From: Variovorax sp. V93
GTDB lineage: Bacteria; Pseudomonadota; Gammaproteobacteria; Burkholderiales; Burkholderiaceae_C
Length of the DNA: 64,000 bases
Assembly: GCF_041154485.1 (NCBI RefSeq)
Contig: NZ_AP028669.1
Location: 5,396,439-5,460,438 of the forward strand
Direction: 5' to 3'
Shown here: in pieces, positions 28,829 to 36,001 of the stretch
Layout of the letters: each line of letters starts with the position of its first letter
Numbering within the stretch: the stretch's first letter is position 1
The notes under the pieces: model-generated
The model's input: the letters and a program-made list of their open reading frames with translations, nothing else
Databases searched by the model: none
What the model was told of the DNA's origin: nothing
Position numbers and translations under genes: made by a program

Positions 28829-29878
28829 TTAGACCAACTTCTTGAGCAGCTCCGCCTTCTTGGCGTCGAACTCTTCCTGCGTGAGGATGCCCTTGGTCTT
28901 GAGCTCGCCGAGCTTCTCGAGCGTGGTCATCACGTCGGCCGGGCTCACCACGGCCACGGCAGGCTGCTGCTGGGTCGCTGCGGCCTGTGCCGCCGCGCCC
29001 GGGCTCAGCCCCTGCGCGAGGTTCTGCGCCAGCACCTGGCCCAGCGCCACGCCGGCGCCCAGGCCCATGGCATCGCCCGCGATGCCGCCGCCCTGGCCCG
29101 CGCCCTCGGCGAACTTGGGAATGGCCTGCGCGGTCTGGTACTGCATGAACTTGCCCATGTCGTTGCCGACCATGCCCATGCCGATCTTCTGGTCGAGGAT
29201 CTTCTGCAGCTCTTCGGGCAGCGAGACGTTCTGGACCGTGATGTTCTCGAGCTTGATGCCGATCTTGGAAAACTCCGGCACCAGCTGCGCGGCCAGCGCC
29301 TGGGCAAACTGGATCTGGTTGGCGGCAAGGTCCAGAAACGGCACGCCGCTGGACGCGATGGCATTGCTGATGTTCTGCAGCACCAGCCCGCGCAGCTGGC
29401 CGTCGAGGTCGGCCACGCCGTAGACGTCGCGCGTGCCCGAGATCTCGGTGTGGAACAGCTTGGCATCGCCGATGCGGAAGCTGTAGTTGCCGAAGGCGCG
29501 CAGGCGCACGGCGCCGAAATCCTTGTCGCGGATGGTGATGGGCTGCGGCGTACCCCACTTCTGGTCGACCTGCTGGCGGGTGCTGAAGAAGTAGACGTCG
29601 CTCTTGAACGGGGACTCGAACAGCTTGTCCCAGTTCTTCAGGTACGTGAGCACGGGCAGCGTCTGCGTCGTGAGCTTGTACATGCCCGGGCCGAACACGT
29701 CGGCCACCTGGCCTTCGTTGACGAACACCGCCACCTGCGACTCGCGCACGGTGAGCGAGGCACCGTTCTGGATTTCCATCTCCGCCATCGGGAAGCGCCA
29801 GGCCAGCGTGCCGTCGCCGGTCTCGGTCCACTGGATGATGTCGATGAACTGTTTCTTGATGAAATCCATCAGGGCCAT
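28829..29878 (-). CDS. SPFH/band-7 domain protein with C-terminal SHOCT domain
   Basis: 349 residues from MALMDFIKKQFIDIIQWTE, with GAGGAG 7 nt upstream. Residues 30-225 are an SPFH domain of the virion-core-protein/YdjI-like type (SLTVRESQVAVFVNEGQVADVFGPG ... FLDLAANQIQFAQALAAQL). A Gly/Ala/Gln-rich linker follows, and the last 35 residues are a SHOCT domain (LEKLGELKTKGILTQEEFDAKK). SPFH proteins oligomerise on membranes and organise microdomains. It is the first gene of the minus-strand locus and is divergent from maeB. Confidence 0.88.
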   Translation of the reverse strand: MALMDFIKKQFIDIIQWTETGDGTLAWRFPMAEMEIQNGASLTVRESQVAVFVNEGQVADVFGPGMYKLTTQTLPVLTYLKNWDKLFESPFKSDVYFFSTRQQVDQKWGTPQPITIRDKDFGAVRLRAFGNYSFRIGDAKLFHTEISGTRDVYGVADLDGQLRGLVLQNISNAIASSGVPFLDLAANQIQFAQALAAQLVPEFSKIGIKLENITVQNVSLPEELQKILDQKIGMGMVGNDMGKFMQYQTAQAIPKFAEGAGQGGGIAGDAMGLGAGVALGQVLAQNLAQGLSPGAAAQAAATQQQPAVAVVSPADVMTTLEKLGELKTKGILTQEEFDAKKAELLKKLV

Positions 29879-29998
29879 GGCTGCTCCTCGTCGAATTTTT
29901 TCCGGACTGCGCATATTGCCACATCGTCTTGACGGGTCTTGCTGCTTTCGGCAGGGTGGATCTCCGCCATGCGGCCTATGGCGCCCCGGGCCGAGGTC

Positions 29999-30004
29999 TA
30001 CAAT
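29999..30004 (+). promoter_or_regulatory. candidate -10 element of the maeB promoter
   Basis: TACAAT, a good -10 match, 40 nt before the maeB ATG in the 165-bp divergent gap to the SPFH gene; the -35 is unclear. Confidence 0.4.
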
Positions 30005-30043
30005 CGGCGCCCCCAGAAGAAGCGCCACCAGGAGCAACGGCCC

Positions 30044-32386
30044 ATGTCCGATTCGACGATCCCATCGACCCCCACGCCCGAAGACAAGCGCGCCGAACTG
30101 CGGCGCGCCGCCCTCGAGTACCACGAGCTTCCGGTGCCGGGCAAGATTGCCATTGCCGCCACCAAGCAGATGGTCAACCAGCGCGACCTGTCGCTGGCCT
30201 ATTCGCCCGGCGTGGCCGCGCCCTGCGAGGAAATCGTCAAGGACCCGGCCAACGCCTTCAAGTACACGGCGCGCGGCAACCTGGTGGCGGTGATCACCAA
30301 CGGCACCGCCGTGCTGGGCCTGGGCGACATCGGCGCGCTGGCATCCAAGCCGGTGATGGAAGGCAAGGGCGTTCTCTTCAAGAAGTTCGCCGGCGTCGAC
30401 GTGTTCGACATCGAGATCGACGAGAAGGACCCGGCCAAGCTGGTCGAGATCATCGCCTCGCTGGAACCCACCTTCGGCGCCATCAACCTCGAGGACATCA
30501 AGGCCCCCGACTGCTTCTACGTCGAGCGCGAGCTGCGCAAGCGCATGAAGATCCCCGTGTTCCACGACGACCAGCACGGCACGGCCATCACCGTGGCCGC
30601 GGCCATGCTCAACGGCCTCAAGGTGGCTGGCAAGGACATCAGCGAGGTCAAGCTGGTGACCTCGGGCGCGGGCGCCGCGGCACTGGCCTGCCTGAACCTG
30701 CTGCTCAAGGTGGGCCTCCAGCGCGAGAACGTGTTCGTGACCGACCTGGCCGGCGTGGTCTACGAAGGCCGCGAGGAGCTCATGGACGACGACAAGCGCC
30801 AGTACATGCAGAAAACCACGGCCCGCACGCTGGCCGAGGTGATCGAGGGCGCCGACGTGTTCCTGGGCCTGTCGGCCGGCGGCGTGCTCAAGCCCGCCAT
30901 GGTGGCCAAGATGGCGCCGCGCCCGGTGATCTTCGCGCTGGCCAATCCGAACCCGGAAATCTCGCCCGAGGACGCCCATGCAGTGCGCCCCGACGTGATC
31001 ATGGCCACCGGACGCACCGACTACCCGAACCAGGTCAACAACGTCCTGTGCTTCCCGTACATCTTCCGCGGCGCACTCGATTCGGGCGCCACCACGATCA
31101 CCGACGAGATGGAAATTGCCGCGGTGCGCGCCATCGCCGATCTCGCCCAGGCCGAGCAGAGCGAGCGCGTCGCCGCCGCCTACGTCGGCGAAAAGCTGAC
31201 TTTCGGGCCCGAATACCTGATTCCGAAGCCCTTCGATCCGCGCCTCATGATGAAGATCGCGCCGGCGGTGGCCAAGGCCGCCGAGGAAAGCGGCGTGGCC
31301 TCGCGCCCGATCAAGGACATGGACGCCTACCGCGACCGCCTGCAGAGCTTCGTCTACGCCTCGGGCACCACGATGAAGCCGATCTTCGACGCCGCCAAGC
31401 GCGCGCAGAAGAAGCGCGTGGCGTACTGCGAGGGCGAGGAAGAGCGCGTGCTGCGCGCCGCCCAGATCGTGGTCGACGAAGGCATTGCGCGCCCCACGCT
31501 GATCGGCCGCCCGGCCATCATCGCGCAGCGTATCGAGAAGTTCGGCCTGCGCCTGAAGGAAGAGCTCGACTACGACATCGTCAACGTCGAGCAGGACCAC
31601 CGCTACCGCGACTTCTGGCAGACCTACCACCGCATGACCGAGCGCAAGGGCCAGACGGTGCAGACCGCCAAGATCGAGATGCGCCGCCGCCTGACGCTGA
31701 TCGGCGCCATGCTGCTGCACAAGGACGAAGTCGACGGCATGATCTGCGGCACCTGGGGCACCACGCTGATCCACCTGCACTACATCGACCAGGTGATCGG
31801 CAAGCGCCCGGGCGGCTGCGAAAGCACGCCGCAGGACGTGCCGGTGTACGCCTGCATGAACGGCCTGCTGCTGCCCGACCGCCAGGTGTTCCTGGTCGAC
31901 ACCCACGTCAACTACGATCCCTCGCCCGAGGAACTGGCCGAGATCACGACCATGGCGGCCGAGGAAATGATGCGCTTCGGCCTCAAGCCCAAGGCCGCGC
32001 TGCTGTCGCATTCGAACTTCGGCACGAGCAACGAGCCCAGCGCGGTCAAGATGCGCAAGACGCTCGACCTGCTGCGCGTGCAGGCGCCCTGGCTCGAGGT
32101 GGACGGCGAAATGCACGGCGACGTGGCGCTCGACAGCAAGCAGCGCGCGATCGTCATGCCGCACAGCGCACTGGCGGGCGATGCCAACCTGCTGGTTTTC
32201 CCGAACATCGACGCGGCCAATATTTCCTACAACCTGCTCAAGACCGCGGCCGGCGGAAATATCGCGATCGGCCCGGTGCTGCTCGGTGCCGCCAAACCTG
32301 TGCATATTCTCACGGCCAGCGCAACAGTTCGGCGCATCGTGAACATGACAGCCTTGACAGTCGCCGACGCAAACGCAGAGCGATAA
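30044..32386 (+). CDS. maeB: NADP-dependent malic enzyme
   Basis: 780 residues from [20 protein letters not shown], with AGGAG 10 nt upstream. An N-terminal malic domain (about 20-165, [12 protein letters not shown]), an NAD(P)-binding domain (about 170-410, with [15 protein letters not shown] [20 protein letters not shown] and [17 protein letters not shown]), and a C-terminal phosphotransacetylase-like domain (about 440-770) typical of long MaeB forms. It decarboxylates malate to pyruvate, making NADPH. The phosphotransacetylase-like part is usually regulatory, responding to acetyl-CoA. It is monocistronic, with a terminator after it. Confidence 0.96.
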   Translation: MSDSTIPSTPTPEDKRAELRRAALEYHELPVPGKIAIAATKQMVNQRDLSLAYSPGVAAPCEEIVKDPANAFKYTARGNLVAVITNGTAVLGLGDIGALASKPVMEGKGVLFKKFAGVDVFDIEIDEKDPAKLVEIIASLEPTFGAINLEDIKAPDCFYVERELRKRMKIPVFHDDQHGTAITVAAAMLNGLKVAGKDISEVKLVTSGAGAAALACLNLLLKVGLQRENVFVTDLAGVVYEGREELMDDDKRQYMQKTTARTLAEVIEGADVFLGLSAGGVLKPAMVAKMAPRPVIFALANPNPEISPEDAHAVRPDVIMATGRTDYPNQVNNVLCFPYIFRGALDSGATTITDEMEIAAVRAIADLAQAEQSERVAAAYVGEKLTFGPEYLIPKPFDPRLMMKIAPAVAKAAEESGVASRPIKDMDAYRDRLQSFVYASGTTMKPIFDAAKRAQKKRVAYCEGEEERVLRAAQIVVDEGIARPTLIGRPAIIAQRIEKFGLRLKEELDYDIVNVEQDHRYRDFWQTYHRMTERKGQTVQTAKIEMRRRLTLIGAMLLHKDEVDGMICGTWGTTLIHLHYIDQVIGKRPGGCESTPQDVPVYACMNGLLLPDRQVFLVDTHVNYDPSPEELAEITTMAAEEMMRFGLKPKAALLSHSNFGTSNEPSAVKMRKTLDLLRVQAPWLEVDGEMHGDVALDSKQRAIVMPHSALAGDANLLVFPNIDAANISYNLLKTAAGGNIAIGPVLLGAAKPVHILTASATVRRIVNMTALTVADANAER

Positions 32387-32435
32387 GCCATTTGGCGAGA
32401 GTGGCCGCCAACTTAAAGCGCCACTCGATCCCCTT

Positions 32436-32470
32436 GCGACTGCTCAAACTTTGGGCAGTCGCTTGCTATT
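32436..32470 (+). terminator. maeB terminator
   Basis: GCGACTGC (32436-32443), an 11-nt loop and GCAGTCGC (32455-32462), followed by TTGCTATTTT. An 8-bp perfect stem with an imperfect T-tract, 50 bp past the maeB stop. Confidence 0.65.
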
Positions 32471-32508
32471 TTCGCCAGCGTGGTGCACACTCGCGGGCTT
32501 GAATTTGC

Positions 32509-32518
32509 GGGTTAACCC
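32509..32518. promoter_or_regulatory. GGGTTAACCC palindrome upstream of the barnase gene
   Basis: A perfect 10-bp dyad 48 bp before the barnase start codon, just after a TTGAAT -35-like element (32499-32504). It could be an operator for the ribonuclease-inhibitor pair; no regulator is identified. Confidence 0.35.
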
Positions 32519-32566
32519 CAGGGTTGGCTGCCAATTCGGAACCCCGCTCTTTTCTTGTGGTGCCCC

Positions 32567-32977
32567 ATGGCGGCTTACGCCTCGATCACGTCCTCTGTCA
32601 CTAAGTTTGCGCTCACCGGCTTGATGCTGGCGGCGTTGGCGACGGGGGCCGAGGCCCGCGGATGGTTCGGCACCGGAAAGCCCGCCCAGGAATCGATTGC
32701 ACTGTCCGAACTGCCGGTTCAGGGCCAGCGAACCTACGAAGCCATCCTGAACGGCGGCCCCTTCCGATTCGAAAAGGACGGCACGGTATTTGGCAACCGC
32801 GAGCGTCTTTTGCCGCCCGCGCGGCGCGGTCACTACCGCGAGTACACGGTGGCAACGCCCGGCTCGCGCGATCGCGGTGCGCGGCGCATTGTCTGCGGCG
32901 GAGAACAGCGCACCACACCCGAGGCCTGCTGGTACACGGCAGACCACTACGCGAGTTTCAGACGGATTGCACCATGA
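32567..32977 (+). CDS. secreted ribonuclease, barnase/N1-T1 family
   Basis: 136 residues. A signal peptide (LTGLMLAALATGAEA) targets the periplasm or outside. The mature protein keeps the microbial RNase fold: FGNRERLLPPARRGHYREYTV carries the catalytic Glu (YRE), SRDRGARRIVCGG the Arg, and CWYTADHYASFRRI the catalytic His. It cuts RNA after guanine. The start of the barstar gene overlaps its stop (ATGA), a common safety arrangement. One cysteine in the last third (EACWYT) and one in RIVCGG may form a disulfide not present in barnase. Confidence 0.92.
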   Translation: MAAYASITSSVTKFALTGLMLAALATGAEARGWFGTGKPAQESIALSELPVQGQRTYEAILNGGPFRFEKDGTVFGNRERLLPPARRGHYREYTVATPGSRDRGARRIVCGGEQRTTPEACWYTADHYASFRRIAP

Positions 32978-33453
32978 GCGATGACAAAGACTTGAGCGGC
33001 GCCCCGAAGCGCCCCGAAGAAATGATGATGACTATGGAAAGACCAGCGGAGATGACCCTATCCCTTCGTGCCGTACGCCCGAACATCGTGCAGTCGATTC
33101 GTGCGTTCCGCGTGAACGACCTGCAGGAAGCCGCCAACGCCGCGGGCCAGCACTTCCTGTACGCCAATCTGGGGAATGCCCAGACCAAGCAGGACGTTCT
33201 GGACCTGATCGCCCAGCAGTTCACCTTTCCGGCGCATTTCGGCAAGAACTTCGACGCGCTGTACGACTGCATGACCGACCCGTTGCATAAATCGGGCCCG
33301 CAGCCCGGTTTCGTGATCGTGCTCGAGCAGATCCCGGCCAACGCCAAGTTCGACAAGGAAGCGCGCGAGCAGCTGCTCGACATCTTCCGCGATGCTTCCG
33401 ACTACTGGGGCGACCGGAAAGTCCCGTTCCGCTGCTTCTATTCTTTTCTGTAG
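32974..33453 (+). CDS. barstar family ribonuclease inhibitor
   Basis: 159 residues from MSDDKDLSGAPKRPEEMMM. The barstar domain occupies about 70-159: QHFLYANLGNAQTKQDVLDLIAQQFTFP, then the inhibitory loop FGKNFDALYDCMTD (Asp/Asp facing the RNase active site) and the C-terminal strand FRCFYSFL. It blocks the ribonuclease in the cytoplasm. The N-terminal 45 residues are charged and probably flexible, an extension not found in the classic 90-residue barstar. It is translationally coupled to the RNase gene. Confidence 0.92.
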   Translation: MSDDKDLSGAPKRPEEMMMTMERPAEMTLSLRAVRPNIVQSIRAFRVNDLQEAANAAGQHFLYANLGNAQTKQDVLDLIAQQFTFPAHFGKNFDALYDCMTDPLHKSGPQPGFVIVLEQIPANAKFDKEAREQLLDIFRDASDYWGDRKVPFRCFYSFL

Positions 33454-33680
33454 CCCGTTCTGCACACACCAGCCAAGCAGAACGGGCGAACGAGGCTCAG
33501 CCGAACGGCGCAGCACTCGATGGCATCGAAATCAACGGCAGCACCGCCAATGCGGCCGCCGGCACGGAACCCGAAGGCGAAAAGATGCCGACCGACAAAC
33601 TGGTCGACGTCTCGCCGCTCGCATTGCGCATGAGCAGCCCCTTCAACGCGGGCTACTGGCTCGCGGCGGCCTGAACAAGC
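33454..33680 (+). other. open stretch of about 80 codons without a recognised start
   Basis: Past the barstar stop a frame remains open from about 33432 to a TGA at 33672-33674. It reads SVARSAHTSQAERANEAQPNG at first, then later DGIEINGSTANAAAGTEPEG, ending MSSPFNAGYWLAAA. No ATG, GTG or TTG with a ribosome site precedes it; the only ATG leaves about 29 codons. The amino-acid texture is protein-like. It could be a decayed gene end, and I do not assign a function. Confidence 0.3.
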
Positions 33681-33770
33681 CCACCCCCGAAGCGGCTCAC
33701 TTCGTGTAGCCGCCTCCCCCTCAAGGGGGCAACACCTGCGGCCCGGCTAAGCCGGTTCCGCGGTGTTCAC
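33681..33770 (-). repeat. REP-like intergenic repeat, copy C (inverted)
   Basis: Read on the minus strand: AACACCGCGGAACCGGC, TTA, GCCGGGCC, then GGTGTT, CCCCC...GGGGG, and CACGAAGTG. The order is the same as in copies A and B but on the opposite strand. It sits in the noncoding tail region between barstar and rsmA. Confidence 0.85.
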
Positions 33771-33775
33771 GAACG

Positions 33776-33804
33776 AAAGCCCGCCTTTGCCAAGGCGGGC
33801 TTTT
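33776..33804. terminator. bidirectional terminator after rsmA and the barstar region
   Basis: AAAGCCCGCCTT-TGCC-AAGGCGGGCTTTT: a 12-bp perfect stem with a T-tract on the plus side (TTTTCTATTT) and a shorter one on the minus side, placed directly at the rsmA stop codon. Confidence 0.85.
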
Positions 33805-34575
33805 CTATTTGGGCTCGGGGGGAACGGCCTGGGCCAGGGCGACGTATTCGGCCACGGGCACTTCCTCGGCGCGGCGCTGGGCGTCGAATTCGCCTGCAAA
33901 GCCGTGCGCGTCCAGCCATTTGCCCAGGGTGTGGCGCATGATCTTGCGGCGCTGGCTGAAGGCGACCTGCACGATTTCGCCCAGGCGGGCGGCATCGACG
34001 GCCGGCGGCTCGGCCAGCGGCACCATGCGCACCACGGCGCTGTCGACGCGCGGCGGCGGATCGAAGCTCTCGGGCGGCACAAACAGCACGTTTTCCATCC
34101 GGTAGCGCCACTGAAGCATCACGCTCAGGCGGCTGTAGTCGGACGTGGCGGGGCGCGCGACCATGCGGTCGATCACTTCCTTCTGCAGCATGAAGTGCTG
34201 GTCGGCGATCAGGTGCGCGAAGCCCAGCAGATGGAACAGGATGGGCGTGGAGATGTTGTAGGGCAGGTTGCCGACCACGCGCAGCGGCGCCGCGAACCTG
34301 GCGGCCAGCGCGGCGAAATCGACCTTGAGCACGTCGGATTCGATGACGTCGAGCTGCGGATGCTCGCGCAGCCGCTTGGCCAGGTCGCGGTCGAGCTCGA
34401 TGACGGTCAGGCGCCCGAGCCGCTCGACCAGCGGCTGGGTGAGCGCCGCCAGCCCCGGACCGATTTCGACCATGGCGTCGCCAGGCTGCGGCGCGATCTC
34501 CTGCACGATGGCATCGATGATGCCGCCGTCGGACAGGAAGTGCTGCCCGAACCGCTTCCTGGCGATGTGTGCCAT
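33805..34575 (-). CDS. rsmA: 16S rRNA (adenine(1518)-N(6)/adenine(1519)-N(6))-dimethyltransferase
   Basis: 256 residues. AdoMet loop [14 protein letters not shown] (about 38-51), [15 protein letters not shown] carries the catalytic NLPY motif, and [16 protein letters not shown] opens the fold. It dimethylates two adenines of the 16S rRNA 3' end during 30S maturation. Its ATG overlaps the surA stop by one base (TGATG), so it belongs to the lptD-surA-rsmA unit. The classical pdxA between surA and rsmA is absent. Confidence 0.96.
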   Translation of the reverse strand: MAHIARKRFGQHFLSDGGIIDAIVQEIAPQPGDAMVEIGPGLAALTQPLVERLGRLTVIELDRDLAKRLREHPQLDVIESDVLKVDFAALAARFAAPLRVVGNLPYNISTPILFHLLGFAHLIADQHFMLQKEVIDRMVARPATSDYSRLSVMLQWRYRMENVLFVPPESFDPPPRVDSAVVRMVPLAEPPAVDAARLGEIVQVAFSQRRKIMRHTLGKWLDAHGFAGEFDAQRRAEEVPVAEYVALAQAVPPEPK

Positions 34576-35984
34576 CAGGACTGGGGCGCCTCGCGGTATT
34601 CGACGTAGGCGCGCGCGCGCACTTCCTGCACCCAGGTGCTGAAGGCTTCATCGACCCGTTGCTCGCGCAGCACGGCCCGCGCGGCTTCGCGCTGCTCGGC
34701 CTGGGTGAGCTTGGATTCGCGCCGGCCGACCACCTGGATCAGGTGGACGCCGAAGCGCGACACCACGGGGTCGCTGATCTGGCCCGGCGCCAGGCGGTCC
34801 ATGGCTTCCTCGAACTCGGGCACGAACTGGCCCGGGCGCGACCAGCCCAGGTCGCCGCCTTCCTTGGCGCTCGCGTCCTGCGAGTTGTCGCGCGCCAGGC
34901 CGGCAAAGTCGGCCGTGCCGGCCTGCAGGCGGCGCTTGAATTCCGCGAGCTGCGCAACCGCCTGCGCGGTGGTGCGCTTGGGGTCGTTGAGCAGCAGGAT
35001 GTGGCGCACCTGCGTCTGGGTGACGGTGGCGTCGGCGGCGCCGAGCTGGGCCTTGGCCAGCACCTTGAGCACGTGGAAGCCCGCACCCGAACGGATCGGG
35101 CCGGCAATGCCGTTGACCGGCGTCGACTGCGTGGCTTCGACGAACAGCGACGGATAGCGGTCGGCGGTGCGCATGCCGACGGCGCCACCGTTGGCGCGGT
35201 CCGGCGAATCGGAGTTTTCCTGCACCAGCTTGGCGAAGTCTTCGCCGGAGCGAGCGCGCTGCGCGAGGCCCTGGGCCCGCTGCTGCAAGGTGGCGACCTG
35301 CGCGTCGGTGGCGTTCTCGGGCACGGCGACCAGGAGGTGCGCGAGGTTGATGTTCTGCAGCGCCGCATCCTTGGTGGGGGCATTGCGCTGGTCGCGCAGG
35401 TATTCGTCGGCCTCGGAGTCGCTGATCTTGACCTTGGACTCGACCTCGCGGTCGCGCAGGCGCGTGAGCAGCAGCTGGTCGCGCAGGTCGTTGCGGAATT
35501 CGCGCTGCGAGATGCCTTCGGCCACCACGCGGCGGCGCAGTTCCTCGACGCTGATCTGGTTCTGCCGCGCCACGGTCTGCTCGGCCTGGTCGATGGCGAC
35601 GTCGTCCACCTTGATGCCGTTTTCCTTGGCCAGCTGGAGCTGCGCGCGCTCCGAGATCAGGCGCTCGAGCACCAGGCGCGTGAGTTCGGCGCGCGGCACG
35701 CGCTCGGCCTCGGCATTTTCCCGGATGAGGCGCGTGACGCGCGACTGCACCTCGGTGTTGGTGATGGGCTCGGAATTGACCAGTGCGACGATGTATTCGG
35801 CCGAGCGCTGCACCGGCGCGGCGGTGGAAGGCGCGGTGCGCGGCGCCGGCGGCGCCAGTCGGGGACCGGCGCGCATGATGTCGGTGATGCCGCTGCCGCC
35901 ACCGGGACGCAGGCCTTGTGCGCCCGAGGCCGCGGCCAGTGCCGCGAGGCAGCCCAGGGTCAGGATGGAACGGATGTGTTTCAT
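34575..35984 (-). CDS. surA: periplasmic peptidyl-prolyl isomerase/chaperone SurA
   Basis: 469 residues from [24 protein letters not shown], a cleavable Sec signal. An N-terminal chaperone domain (about 65-200, [19 protein letters not shown]) is followed by two parvulin domains (about 215-320 and 330-430, with [10 protein letters not shown] and [17 protein letters not shown]), then a C-terminal helix. It escorts unfolded outer-membrane proteins, including LptD, through the periplasm. It lies 17 bp after lptD, its major client, as in many proteobacteria. Confidence 0.95.
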   Translation of the reverse strand: MKHIRSILTLGCLAALAAASGAQGLRPGGGSGITDIMRAGPRLAPPAPRTAPSTAAPVQRSAEYIVALVNSEPITNTEVQSRVTRLIRENAEAERVPRAELTRLVLERLISERAQLQLAKENGIKVDDVAIDQAEQTVARQNQISVEELRRRVVAEGISQREFRNDLRDQLLLTRLRDREVESKVKISDSEADEYLRDQRNAPTKDAALQNINLAHLLVAVPENATDAQVATLQQRAQGLAQRARSGEDFAKLVQENSDSPDRANGGAVGMRTADRYPSLFVEATQSTPVNGIAGPIRSGAGFHVLKVLAKAQLGAADATVTQTQVRHILLLNDPKRTTAQAVAQLAEFKRRLQAGTADFAGLARDNSQDASAKEGGDLGWSRPGQFVPEFEEAMDRLAPGQISDPVVSRFGVHLIQVVGRRESKLTQAEQREAARAVLREQRVDEAFSTWVQEVRARAYVEYREAPQS

Positions 35985-36001
35985 GGCGTTGCTCAATCGT
36001 C

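Noticed and set aside
29939-30043. A 35-codon N-terminal extension of maeB
   Set aside because: It includes the TACAAT -10 and the AGGAG ribosome site, and the extension is not like malic enzyme starts.
33392-33709. A 105-codon plus-strand frame overlapping the end of barstar
   Set aside because: It overlaps barstar in another frame, is Arg/His-rich and runs into the REP repeat, so it is a shadow frame.
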